Part shown: positions 1-6,072 of the stretch, piece after piece
How the letters are laid out: every line of letters begins with the position of its first letter
Numbering within the stretch: the stretch's first letter is position 1
Assembly (NCBI GenBank): GCA_017391545.1
Contig: JAFOYD010000111.1
Span: forward strand, 1-6,603
Direction of reading: 5' to 3'
DNA: 6,603 nt
DNA from: Lachnospiraceae bacterium
Lineage (GTDB): Bacteria; Bacillota; Clostridia; Lachnospirales; Lachnospiraceae
Notes under the pieces: generated by a model
The model's input: only the letters and a program-made list of their open reading frames with translations
The model's database searches: none
What the model was told of the DNA's origin: nothing
Program-made: the position numbers and the translations under genes

Positions 1-130
1 CTGCCTTGAGCGCCGCCGCAATCGGTTCCCCCTCATATCCCTCGACCTCTTTTCCATCAAACAGGAACTTAACAAGTGGTCCCTTTTCCTGAACTCCAAG
101 TATCGGATGCTCTGTAATTCGCTCGTCCAT
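1..130 (-). CDS. 2Fe-2S ferredoxin-like domain protein, N-terminal fragment (oxidoreductase subunit)
   Basis: The first 43 codons of a gene that runs off the left edge. The reading begins MDERITEHPILG and continues through a short beta-strand region (VKFLFDG) to the motif YEGEPIAAALKA. This pattern, a TEHPIL start followed by F.(F/Y).G and (Y/E)GEPIAAAL, is typical of the N-terminus of the small (2Fe-2S)-binding proteins or domains related to the sarcosine oxidase alpha subunit, which feed electrons to or from FAD-dependent amine or proline/hydroxyproline-type oxidoreductases. The cluster cysteines would lie just downstream, outside the window, so cluster binding is inferred. The ATG at 128-130 is preceded by a strong ribosome binding site (GGAAAGGAAGG on the minus strand, about 138-148) at suitable spacing. 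A terminator at 238-285 isolates it from the kinase gene upstream, so it probably has its own promoter, though I see no convincing -35/-10 pair. Partner subunit and substrate cannot be determined. Confidence 0.72.
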   Translation of the reverse strand, partial: MDERITEHPILGVQEKGPLVKFLFDGKEVEGYEGEPIAAALKA

Positions 131-154
131 AATCTATCCTTCCTTTCCCGTAAT

Positions 155-196
155 GTAACTATTCAGTACCCTCATAGTTACGTGCTGAACAGTTAC
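155..196. repeat. Overlapping inverted/direct GTAACT-AGTTAC repeats upstream of the 2Fe-2S gene
   Basis: GTAACTAT (155-162) and ATAGTTAC (174-181) form a perfect 8-bp inverted repeat. A third AGTTAC copy lies at 191-196, and the longer arms 155-168 and 183-196 match as a 14-bp inverted repeat with two mismatches. In minus-strand RNA the two right-hand copies would compete for the same partner (155-162), so the hairpins are mutually exclusive. Alternatively these are half-sites of a regulator-binding site. The cluster ends about 25 bp upstream of the 2Fe-2S start codon and does not cover its ribosome binding site. Function is inferred from position only. Confidence 0.4.
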
Positions 197-237
197 TCTC
201 TTTTCAATTATTCGGTATACACCGCCGCAATTTCCCT

Positions 238-285
238 AAAAAGAAAGACGCCTAAACGAATGTATTCATTCGTTCAGACGCCTTT
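238..285 (-). terminator. Rho-independent terminator downstream of the hybrid histidine kinase
   Basis: Arms at 244-262 and 267-285 form a 19-bp stem with a 4-nt loop (TATT on the plus strand). In minus-strand RNA every position pairs, including three G-U wobbles, whereas in plus-strand RNA the same three positions are A-C mismatches. On the minus strand the stem is followed by TTTCTTTTT (246-238). The strand-specific pairing and U tract support termination of minus-strand transcription coming from the kinase gene, whose stop lies about 142 nt upstream. Confidence 0.82.
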
Positions 286-286
286 G

Positions 287-427
287 TCTGTTTCTGTATA
301 AACAGATTGTATGCGTTATTGCTGTGTAAAAATTGTAAAAATCGGAACAAGTACCGCTTTGTTGATGATACTGCAGTATGTTATGCTATCTACAACCATC
401 CAATACTTCCTGCAGTTTCCTTTTTTA
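287..427 (-). other. Long 3' untranslated stretch of the kinase transcript with small palindromes
   Basis: There is no credible gene between the kinase stop codon and its terminator. The stretch holds a 7-bp inverted repeat (TCTGTTT at 287-293, AAACAGA at 300-306, 6-nt loop) directly before the terminator, and a perfect 12-bp palindrome ATACTGCAGTAT at 368-379. I could not identify a promoter that would make this an independent small RNA. Its role is unknown. Confidence 0.35.
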
Positions 428-3400
428 TTATTTTGTCGCTAAGATCCGCTCCAGCGTCGCAAGCAGCGTTTCCACATTTAGCGGCTTTGCAATATGCGCA
501 TTCATACCATTCTCAAGTGCCCGCTCTCTGTCCTCCTCAAAGGCATTCGCTGTCATGGCAATAATCGGCAGCTTCACAACATCCTTTCGCGGCAGATTTC
601 GAATCATCCGCGTTGCCTCGTAGCCATCCATAACCGGCATCTGAATGTCCATCAGAATCAGGTCAAATTGATTTTCTTTTGCATCGCGCATGATATCTAC
701 AGCAATGGAGCCATCGGAAGCACACTCTACCTCAAGTCCACTGCTCAGGAGAATTTCTGCGGCAATCTCCCTGTTCAGTTCATTGTCCTCCACCACCAGC
801 ACACGCTTATGCTGGAAATCGCTCTGTTTTTTATTTGGAAGCTCACTCTTTTTGCCACCCAGCTGCTGTGTCTCCAGCAGGACATTTCTCAAGTCCGACA
901 TAAACAAAGGTTTGCTGCAAAATGCAGTTACCCCGGCTGCTCTGGCCTCCTCCTCAATATCCGTCCAATCATAGGCAGTCAGGATAATGATCGGTGTATC
1001 ATCGCCAATCACCTTTCGGATGCGCCGTACCGTCTCAATTCCATCCATGTAAGGCATCAACCAGTCGATAATATAACAGTGGAAAAAGTCCCCTTCGCTA
1101 TATGCCTTCTGTGCCCGGAAAACTGCCTCTCTGCCGGAGGTTGTCCATTCGGACCGCATCCCGATCTGCGTCAGCATTTTCGTCACACTGTCACAGATAT
1201 GGAAATCATCATCCACTACCAGTGCACGCAGTCCTTCCAGTTCCTTAATCTGTTCCTGCCTGTCTGATATGTCCTGTCGTTTGAAGTCAAACTCCACAAA
1301 AAAGGTACTTCCCTTTGCAGGCTGGCTTTCAATGTGAATCGTTCCGCCCATCATGTCCACCGTATTTTTGGTAATCGCCATACCCAGTCCGGTTCCCTCG
1401 GTCGCACTGATCGTAGACGTATTCTCACGCTCAAACGGTTCAAAAATATGCTTTAAAAACTCCTGAGACATACCAATACCCGTATCTTTGATGATGAATT
1501 TATAGTGACCACATCCCAGCTTTTCCGACTCGCTCTGCTGAATCGTAAAGGAAACAACTCCACCAGGCGGCGTAAACTTCACAGCATTACCTAATATATT
1601 GATCAGTATCTGATCCAGACGAAGCGGATCAAAAATCAAATCTTCATCGCACACATCGATGGTATCCACAAAAAATTCCAGCTGCTTTGCCCACATCTGC
1701 GGCCGAATCATGTTCACCAGATTGTGTATTCGCTCAGACAGATTACACTCCTTCTCCTTGATGGTAATCTTTCCACTTTCAATGCGGCTCATATCCAGGA
1801 TGTCATTGATCAGCGACAAAAGATGATTGCTCGATGATGCAATCTTGGTCAGGCAGTCGAGTACCCTTTCCTTGTTGTCAATATGGCTGGCGGCAATTCC
1901 CGTAAAACCAATAATTGCATTCATCGGTGTCCTGATATCATGACTCATGTTGGACAAGAATGTTGTTTTCGCCCTGTTGGCATGCTGTGCCTGTGCCAGT
2001 GCATCCTTCAAAAGTGCCTGTCTCTGTTCTTCCTGCAGTACCTCGCCGTCCACATCCCTGACAGCAATCAATGCCGTATAAGCACCCTCGCTGTCTGCCA
2101 TCCTCACAATACGCCATTCCACATATCCATAGCGTTCTTCTTTTGGAGTTCTGCGGCGCAAGCGAACAGAAAAAGCTTCCTCCGTCTTTAAACGCTCCCT
2201 GATGCGCTTAAGGCTTGCCTCCATGAATAACTTTGCCCTATCCTCCGGGTGAACCCATTTTCTGGCATAGATTTCCAAGCTTTCCATGTATGAATCCGGC
2301 ACCCTCCTGTCATCACCTACCACGACACATTCGCGCCGGTTCTCATTTCGCCTCAGGACAATGCGATCATTTTTCAAATCCACTCTCCACAAAGCATAAT
2401 AATCGCGACTCAACGCATAAATCATATCGAGCTGTTCGTGACTTTCAAAATCCTGCTTTTCCTTGGCGGCAAGATATTCTTCCTTTATCCTCAGCTCAGA
2501 CTGTTCCAATGCCTGCGTATGAAGATACTGCTCCGTAATATCCGTATAAACGCCTACTGCCAGATCAGAAGGATTCCCTTCATCATCACAGATCAGCTGA
2601 AGTTTCAGGTCAAAAATACCTTCCTTTCCGTTGACGTCAGTCAGCTTCACTAGACCTCCTGACTCCTTCTCTCCCCTGATCATCGCCTCATACGCATGAA
2701 TATACGTCTCTACCGTATCCTGTGAAACAATCTTTCCCTGCTTTGCAATTTCATACGGCACGCCTGTCTGATGTTCATTTAAACCAAAACCACGCGTCAC
2801 CTTTTCATCGCAGTAGATTGCCTGCTCCTTTCGGTTATATGTAAAGACCAGATTATGTGTCTCTTTGGCTGCAATCCGAAATGCTTTGATACTGGCATTC
2901 AGCTTTTCACTGAGTCTGACACTGTCTGTGATATCCATGATTGCTCCCTGAAAAAAAGGTTTTTTCAATCCTGTTATATAATCCGTATAATCTTCTACCC
3001 AGATATAGCCATCCTTAGACTTCATGCGATATTCAAACCGCAGGTTATTGTGACGCGCAGCCGCCCTATTTTCCTCGCCACCAAAAACCGTTTGCCAGTC
3101 GTCAGGATGAATCATATTCTTGAACTTATCATCAAACAGTTCCTTAATATCCTGACGGGTATAGCCCAGCATATCCAAAAATTTATTGCTAACAAACAAG
3201 AAATCATAATCGGGCGTATCCGCACAGCGGTGATACCCCACAGGAACAGTATTATTCAGATACTGAAGCTCCTTATTCTGCTTTTGCAGCTCTGCAACAC
3301 TGTGCTGCAGGCTGATCTGCTTCTCCATAATTTCCGTGATATCCATACAAAAGCTGAAAATGACCAGACGCTGTTCCTTCGTCTTTGCCACTCTCCCCTT

Positions 3401-3745
3401 GTCAAGAACCCAGAACAGGCTGCCATCTTTTTTAGGCATACGGTAAGTAATTGTATACTCCTTCCCCGCATAAAAGTCATTCCCAAGCTCTCCCATGACT
3501 CTTGCCTTGTCCTCATAGTAAATGACATTTGATGTCTTATTCCGTATCGCAGCCTTAAACTCCTGCTCTGTATCATACCCCATCATGTGATAAAATTCCT
3601 GACTGACAGCATGCAAAGGAAAGCCCTTCTCACAGTAGCTGCTGATCATTCCAATCGGCATCATTCCTGTCAGCAGCGCAGAGAGATCTGCCTGGCTTTC
3701 CAATTCATCTTCTTTCAGGTGCTCTATAAACTCATGATTGTTCAT
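428..3745 (-). CDS. Hybrid sensor histidine kinase, multi-PAS with two receiver domains
   Basis: A 1105-residue protein, apparently cytosolic: no signal peptide or membrane segment is visible. Four PAS-like sensor modules can be traced at about residues 25-140, 165-275, 285-405 and 440-565 (HPDD/HPED and DIT(E/D) endings support the domain calls; the first and fourth are less canonical). A helical linker leads to HisKA with phosphoacceptor His602 in SHDIRTP, then HATPase_c with N-box Asn720, G1 motif DTGIGM (754-759), F-box FEPFER (768-773) and G2 GTGLGMA (784-790). Receiver 1 (about 840-955) has the DDD acidic cluster (845-847), Asp894, Thr923 and Lys945; receiver 2 (about 980-1100) has Glu986/Asp987, Asp1033, Thr1065 and Lys1087, so both look phosphorylatable. 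There is no C-terminal HPt domain, so onward relay would need a separate protein. The start has AAAGGAG (3754-3760) 8 nt upstream. It ends in tandem TAA codons. The signal sensed and the output are unknown. Confidence 0.95.
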   Translation of the reverse strand: MNNHEFIEHLKEDELESQADLSALLTGMMPIGMISSYCEKGFPLHAVSQEFYHMMGYDTEQEFKAAIRNKTSNVIYYEDKARVMGELGNDFYAGKEYTITYRMPKKDGSLFWVLDKGRVAKTKEQRLVIFSFCMDITEIMEKQISLQHSVAELQKQNKELQYLNNTVPVGYHRCADTPDYDFLFVSNKFLDMLGYTRQDIKELFDDKFKNMIHPDDWQTVFGGEENRAAARHNNLRFEYRMKSKDGYIWVEDYTDYITGLKKPFFQGAIMDITDSVRLSEKLNASIKAFRIAAKETHNLVFTYNRKEQAIYCDEKVTRGFGLNEHQTGVPYEIAKQGKIVSQDTVETYIHAYEAMIRGEKESGGLVKLTDVNGKEGIFDLKLQLICDDEGNPSDLAVGVYTDITEQYLHTQALEQSELRIKEEYLAAKEKQDFESHEQLDMIYALSRDYYALWRVDLKNDRIVLRRNENRRECVVVGDDRRVPDSYMESLEIYARKWVHPEDRAKLFMEASLKRIRERLKTEEAFSVRLRRRTPKEERYGYVEWRIVRMADSEGAYTALIAVRDVDGEVLQEEQRQALLKDALAQAQHANRAKTTFLSNMSHDIRTPMNAIIGFTGIAASHIDNKERVLDCLTKIASSSNHLLSLINDILDMSRIESGKITIKEKECNLSERIHNLVNMIRPQMWAKQLEFFVDTIDVCDEDLIFDPLRLDQILINILGNAVKFTPPGGVVSFTIQQSESEKLGCGHYKFIIKDTGIGMSQEFLKHIFEPFERENTSTISATEGTGLGMAITKNTVDMMGGTIHIESQPAKGSTFFVEFDFKRQDISDRQEQIKELEGLRALVVDDDFHICDSVTKMLTQIGMRSEWTTSGREAVFRAQKAYSEGDFFHCYIIDWLMPYMDGIETVRRIRKVIGDDTPIIILTAYDWTDIEEEARAAGVTAFCSKPLFMSDLRNVLLETQQLGGKKSELPNKKQSDFQHKRVLVVEDNELNREIAAEILLSSGLEVECASDGSIAVDIMRDAKENQFDLILMDIQMPVMDGYEATRMIRNLPRKDVVKLPIIAMTANAFEEDRERALENGMNAHIAKPLNVETLLATLERILATK

Positions 3746-3760
3746 GTTTCTTGCTCCTTT

Positions 3761-3783
3761 CCATCATTTTGACAAAACGATGG
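3761..3783 (-). promoter_or_regulatory. Leader hairpin abutting the kinase ribosome binding site
   Basis: In minus-strand RNA, CCATC-G-TTTT pairs with AAAA-T-GATGG around a 3-nt loop, giving a 10-bp stem with one G-U pair; the plus-strand equivalent has an A-C mismatch. The 3' foot ends at 3761, immediately next to the AAAGGAG ribosome binding site at 3754-3760. It lies inside the short leader expected from the promoter at 3796-3824. It could affect translation initiation or mRNA stability, or be an operator just downstream of the transcription start. This is inference from position and pairing. Confidence 0.5.
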
Positions 3784-3795
3784 TATCCTGCTTTC

Positions 3796-3824
3796 AGTAT
3801 AGTATAACACCCTCAGAATTTCAA
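3796..3824 (-). promoter_or_regulatory. Sigma-A-type promoter for the hybrid histidine kinase
   Basis: On the minus strand TTGAAA (-35, 3819-3824) is separated by exactly 17 bp from TATACT (-10, 3796-3801). Transcription would begin near 3789, leaving a leader of about 44 nt before the kinase ATG. The -35 box begins only about 14 bp after the permease stop codon, and no terminator is visible between the genes, so read-through from the ABC operon is also possible. Confidence 0.75.
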
Positions 3825-3837
3825 TATTTGGTATTTT

Positions 3838-4506
3838 TTAAAACTGCTTTTTCTCCACAATGCGACAGGAAATCGTGTAAGATATCCACAGCAGAACCAC
3901 AAACACAACTGCTGCTATGGCAAGAATCATACCACCATTTACATTTGATATCTGATCGATAATCTCCGGTTTTCCGATCCCTGCGGCATCACACAGGCGC
4001 ACCCCAAGCATGACAATCACTGCCACAACGCCAAGCGGGATTAAAATGGCGATTCTGCTTTTCTCACGTCCGAATTTTAACTGTACCGGAATTTCCAGTG
4101 CCAAAATCAGCCAGGCAATCGGCAGTACCATTGCCGAACCCACAAAGTATTCAACCGGATCTGTCGCACTTCCCATAACTGCCAATACAACATAAAAGAT
4201 GACGCTGATCACAATACATGGCACTGTACTCGTCAGGAAGCCAAACAAATACTTTTCGATCACATAATCCTTTCTCGTGATTGGAAGCGTGAACAGATAC
4301 GCCGCACCGTTTTCATACTCATCATAGCTTAATGTACTCAATGTGAAGAACGAAAACATCATCATCACATATGCCACCAGAAATACCGGATCAAAATTGC
4401 AGACACCAACAACTGCCCACAATACCAGAATTCCTAAAAAGAAATTCTTCTGACCTTTCAGTAAATTGAAATCCTTGATCAATAAACCCTTGATAGAATT
4501 GCACAT
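3838..4506 (-). CDS. ABC-2 type transporter permease
   Basis: A 222-residue integral membrane protein with about six hydrophobic segments: residues 21-36, 40-59, 87-112, 119-143, 151-171 and 191-214. Between segments 2 and 3 is the stretch YENGAAYLFTLPITRKDYV, characteristic of the ABC-2 permease family resembling Pfam ABC2_membrane_5, in which an LP(I/V)(S/T)RK motif precedes the third helix. It is expected to pair with the ATPase encoded immediately upstream and form the membrane pore of an exporter; the substrate is unknown. An in-frame ATG 30 bp further upstream (4536) would overlap the ATPase gene, but the chosen ATG at 4504-4506 has a perfect AGGAGG (4515-4520) 8 nt away and gives a natural MCNSIKGLLIKD start. 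The gap to the ATPase stop is 19 bp, so the two are co-transcribed and probably translationally linked. Fusion or truncation is not evident. Confidence 0.88.
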   Translation of the reverse strand: MCNSIKGLLIKDFNLLKGQKNFFLGILVLWAVVGVCNFDPVFLVAYVMMMFSFFTLSTLSYDEYENGAAYLFTLPITRKDYVIEKYLFGFLTSTVPCIVISVIFYVVLAVMGSATDPVEYFVGSAMVLPIAWLILALEIPVQLKFGREKSRIAILIPLGVVAVIVMLGVRLCDAAGIGKPEIIDQISNVNGGMILAIAAVVFVVLLWISYTISCRIVEKKQF

Positions 4507-4514
4507 TTTCGTAT

Positions 4515-4520
4515 CCTCCT
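4515..4520 (-). promoter_or_regulatory. Ribosome binding site fixing the permease start
   Basis: AGGAGG on the minus strand, 8 nt before the ATG at 4504-4506. It argues against the longer reading frame beginning at 4536. Confidence 0.8.
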
Positions 4521-4525
4521 CTTTA

Positions 4526-5377
4526 TTATGAAGCACTCGAAATCATCATCGTGATCACTTCATCAATGCTGCCTCTTTCGATTACAAGCTCCGGATAATT
4601 GTCCTGGTAGAACTGTTTCTGATTTGTCAGGCAGCTAACCCCGAATTTTTCTTTTTTTATTTTCAAGATATACGACTGATCCATTTTGTCAAACTGCTCA
4701 TTCGTCGCCTTGATCAGCCCATACTCGCTAAGCAGCACATCTGTCTCCTCGTGAAGTATGATTTTTCCGTTCTCAATCATATACACATCATCGCAGAGCC
4801 CCTCCAAGTCGCTTGAGATATGCGAGCTGATGATCACACTGCGCTCACCATCCTCGACATATTCGCGCAAAAGGTTCAAAAGCTCATCCCTTGCAATCAC
4901 ATCCAGTCCTGCTGTCGGCTCATCCAGCACCAAAAGCTTTGCATTGTGCGAAAGTGCCGCAAGAATTTGAAGCTTTCGCTTCATTCCTGTAGAAAAGTCC
5001 TTGATTTTCTTGTTTAGCGGAAGCTCCATGCGCTCGCAGTCCTTTACAAATTTTTCCTTTGAAAAGTCTGCATACATCGCATTCAGCATCGGCATCAGAT
5101 CCTTGATGGTGAGGTATCCGCTGAAACCGGAATCCGCCAGCACAACACCGATCTGCTCCTTATCCTTTGTCGTCAGGTCGTTCACATTTTTTCCAAATAC
5201 CTCAATCGTTCCTCCGTCTGTACGAATCAGTCCCAGGATTGACTTAAATGCCGTACTCTTTCCGGCTCCGTTTCTGCCGATCAGTCCGGTCACCTGCCCT
5301 ACAGGTACCTCCATCGTGCACTCTAATCGAAATTTATCATATTGTTTTACCACATTGTTAAGCTTTAACATATCCAT
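4526..5377 (-). CDS. ABC transporter ATP-binding protein (YtrB/BcrA-like)
   Basis: A 283-residue single nucleotide-binding domain plus a C-terminal extension. Walker A is GRNGAGKST (34-42), the ABC signature appears as the degenerate FSTGMKRK (128-135), Walker B is LLVLDEP (148-154), the D-loop is AGLD (156-159) and the switch histidine is His186 in SSH. The Q-loop region reads VLADSG (79-84) without the usual glutamine, which I believe is common in this GntR-linked exporter subgroup. Residues after about 210 form the accessory tail often seen in BcrA/YtrB-type ATPases. It should energise the permease encoded 19 bp downstream and be repressed by the GntR protein encoded upstream. The ATG at 5375-5377 is preceded by GAAAGGCAAGGG; an ATG two codons later is a possible alternative. 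The family ranges from antibiotic-responsive to cell-envelope-stress exporters; the substrate is not readable. Confidence 0.93.
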   Translation of the reverse strand: MDMLKLNNVVKQYDKFRLECTMEVPVGQVTGLIGRNGAGKSTAFKSILGLIRTDGGTIEVFGKNVNDLTTKDKEQIGVVLADSGFSGYLTIKDLMPMLNAMYADFSKEKFVKDCERMELPLNKKIKDFSTGMKRKLQILAALSHNAKLLVLDEPTAGLDVIARDELLNLLREYVEDGERSVIISSHISSDLEGLCDDVYMIENGKIILHEETDVLLSEYGLIKATNEQFDKMDQSYILKIKKEKFGVSCLTNQKQFYQDNYPELVIERGSIDEVITMMISSAS

Positions 5378-5395
5378 ACCCTTGCCTTTCTAAAC

Positions 5396-5555
5396 TTAGG
5401 ACCTATCACGAAATACCTTGGTCATCTTGCTTGTCTGCTTTCCCGAATGCTTCGTCAAAAAGCCTCGCTGTAGCCCGCTACAGCTACGTTTTCTTCCTCG
5501 CACTCGAAAAAGCATTCTGCGCAATTTGACTATGTTATTTCGTGACAGTTCCTTA
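5396..5555. mobile_element. MITE-like hairpin element with terminal inverted repeats and TTA flanks
   Basis: A 154-bp core (5399-5552) is bounded by 17-bp terminal inverted repeats, 5399-5415 and 5536-5552, matching at 15 of 17 positions (inner part TCACGAAATA/TATTTCGTGA is perfect). The similarity continues inward to 26 bp with 21 matches. Further internal pairs are GAATGCTT/AAGCATTC (5445-5452, 5510-5517) and GCTGTAGC/GCTACAGC (5467-5474, 5477-5484); the last is centred exactly on the midpoint of the element. TTA at 5396-5398 and 5553-5555 looks like a 3-bp target duplication, the right copy being the gntR stop codon. No transposase is encoded, so mobilisation would be in trans. Alternatively it is a native intergenic RNA structure; high copy number elsewhere would decide. 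Confidence 0.68.
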
Positions 5556-5927
5556 GCTTTCCTCCAGAACAATCTCAAAAAGCTCCCAAATCTCGGTATC
5601 TTCCATACCACAACTCCTCGCCTTTTTGATCGTCTGCTCAAACTCTGACTCGACTTCTTTTTTCTTCTCCTCAAGCATCTGTGCCTGATTGGCACATGCC
5701 ACAAAACTTCCCTTGCCATGCACTGTATTGACAAAGCCTTCCTCCTCAAGCTGATCATATGCCTTTTTCACAGTCAAGGCACTTACCTTCAGATCCTTTG
5801 CCAATGTCCTCACCGATGGAAGCATTGTCTCCTCCAGCAACTCGCCATGCATGATTTTGTCCTTGATCTGATTCACGATCTGTTCGTAAATCGGCTGCAT
5901 GGACGAATGGTTAATAATCAAATTCAT
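5553..5927 (-). CDS. GntR family transcriptional regulator, YtrA subfamily
   Basis: A 124-residue regulator made almost entirely of a GntR winged helix-turn-helix (about residues 10-78) with the hallmark LPSVRTLAKDLKVSALTVKKAY, interrupted here only for description, and the wing HGKGSFV, followed by a short helical tail (about 83-124) of the kind YtrA proteins use to dimerise; there is no large effector domain. These proteins normally repress their own operon, here the ABC ATPase and permease downstream. The start at 5927 gives MNLIINHSS..PIYEQI, the standard family N-terminus, with AAAAGGA about 11 nt upstream, which is long spacing. An in-frame ATG at 5987 adds 20 residues without a good ribosome binding site or family resemblance; ATGs at 5963 and 5939 are also possible. 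The stop codon coincides with the edge of the hairpin element at 5396-5555, so the original C-terminus may have been preserved by the target repeat. Confidence 0.9.
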   Translation of the reverse strand: MNLIINHSSMQPIYEQIVNQIKDKIMHGELLEETMLPSVRTLAKDLKVSALTVKKAYDQLEEEGFVNTVHGKGSFVACANQAQMLEEKKKEVESEFEQTIKKARSCGMEDTEIWELFEIVLEES

Positions 5928-5996
5928 CGTTGTCAACATCCTTTTCGTTATGTCGTCTGCCATCACAACCGGCAGACCTATGTTCATGAACTACAA

Positions 5997-6012
5997 CAAG
6001 AGCGTCCTCTTG
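5997..6012. promoter_or_regulatory. Inverted repeat at the gntR transcription start
   Basis: CAAGAG (5997-6002), a CGTC spacer and CTCTTG (6007-6012) form a perfect 6-bp inverted repeat just downstream of the predicted start of transcription (about 6014). A 10-bp palindrome GTTCATGAAC follows at 5982-5991. Either could be an operator or a leader hairpin; there is no direct evidence for which. Confidence 0.35.
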
Positions 6013-6016
6013 ATAT

Positions 6017-6065
6017 AAACAGTATATAACAGCAATCAACTGTTGTCAACTGTTTTACACTGTTT
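6017..6065. promoter_or_regulatory. AACAGT/ACTGTT half-site cluster over the gntR promoter (putative operator)
   Basis: Three tandem 10-bp units, TCAACTGTTG (6036-6045), TCAACTGTTT (6046-6055) and TACACTGTTT (6056-6065), share an ACTGTT core at one helical turn spacing. Opposite-facing copies AAACAGT (6017-6023) and AACAG (6028-6032) lie over the -10 region, so AACAG/CTGTT (6028-6032, 6040-6044) also forms an inverted repeat between -10 and -35. The array covers both promoter boxes and is a plausible autoregulatory operator for the GntR protein. The assignment is inferred. Confidence 0.5.
6021..6049 (-). promoter_or_regulatory. Near-consensus sigma-A promoter of the gntR-ABC operon
   Basis: On the minus strand TTGACA (-35, 6044-6049) and TATACT (-10, 6021-6026) are separated by exactly 17 bp. 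It lies between the aminotransferase terminator and gntR, with transcription predicted to begin near 6014. A strong core promoter is what one expects for an operon held off by a repressor. Confidence 0.85.
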
Positions 6066-6072
6066 AGTTTAT

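Noticed and set aside
131..243. Sigma-A promoter for the 2Fe-2S gene
   Set aside because: Candidates such as TTGAAA or TATACC lack a partner box at 16-18 bp, so no call was made.
494..1267. 257-codon open frame on the plus strand
   Set aside because: It is fully antisense to the receiver domains of the kinase, shows no recognisable motifs and has cysteine/histidine-rich composition typical of a shadow frame.
2855..3532. 225-codon open frame on the plus strand
   Set aside because: It is antisense to the PAS region of the kinase, has no plausible ribosome binding site and no domain resemblance.
3256..3576. 106-codon minus-strand frame inside the kinase gene
   Set aside because: It is an out-of-frame reading of the kinase, arginine/serine-rich, with no independent start signals.
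4507..4536. Ten-residue N-terminal extension of the permease
   Set aside because: It would overlap the ATPase stop and lacks a suitable ribosome binding site, whereas the ATG at 4504-4506 has a perfect AGGAGG at 8 nt.
5399..5552. Terminator between gntR and the ABC ATPase gene
   Set aside because: The hairpin is not followed by a T run on either strand, so intrinsic termination is not supported.
5396..5758. 120-codon minus-strand frame spanning the gntR 3' end and the hairpin element
   Set aside because: It overlaps gntR out of frame and then reads through the inverted-repeat element. Its basic, low-complexity product resembles no family I recognise.
6036..6065. Possible CRISPR-like or tandem repeat array
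   Set aside because: There are only three degenerate 10-bp units with no spacers, lying over a promoter, so an operator is the better reading.
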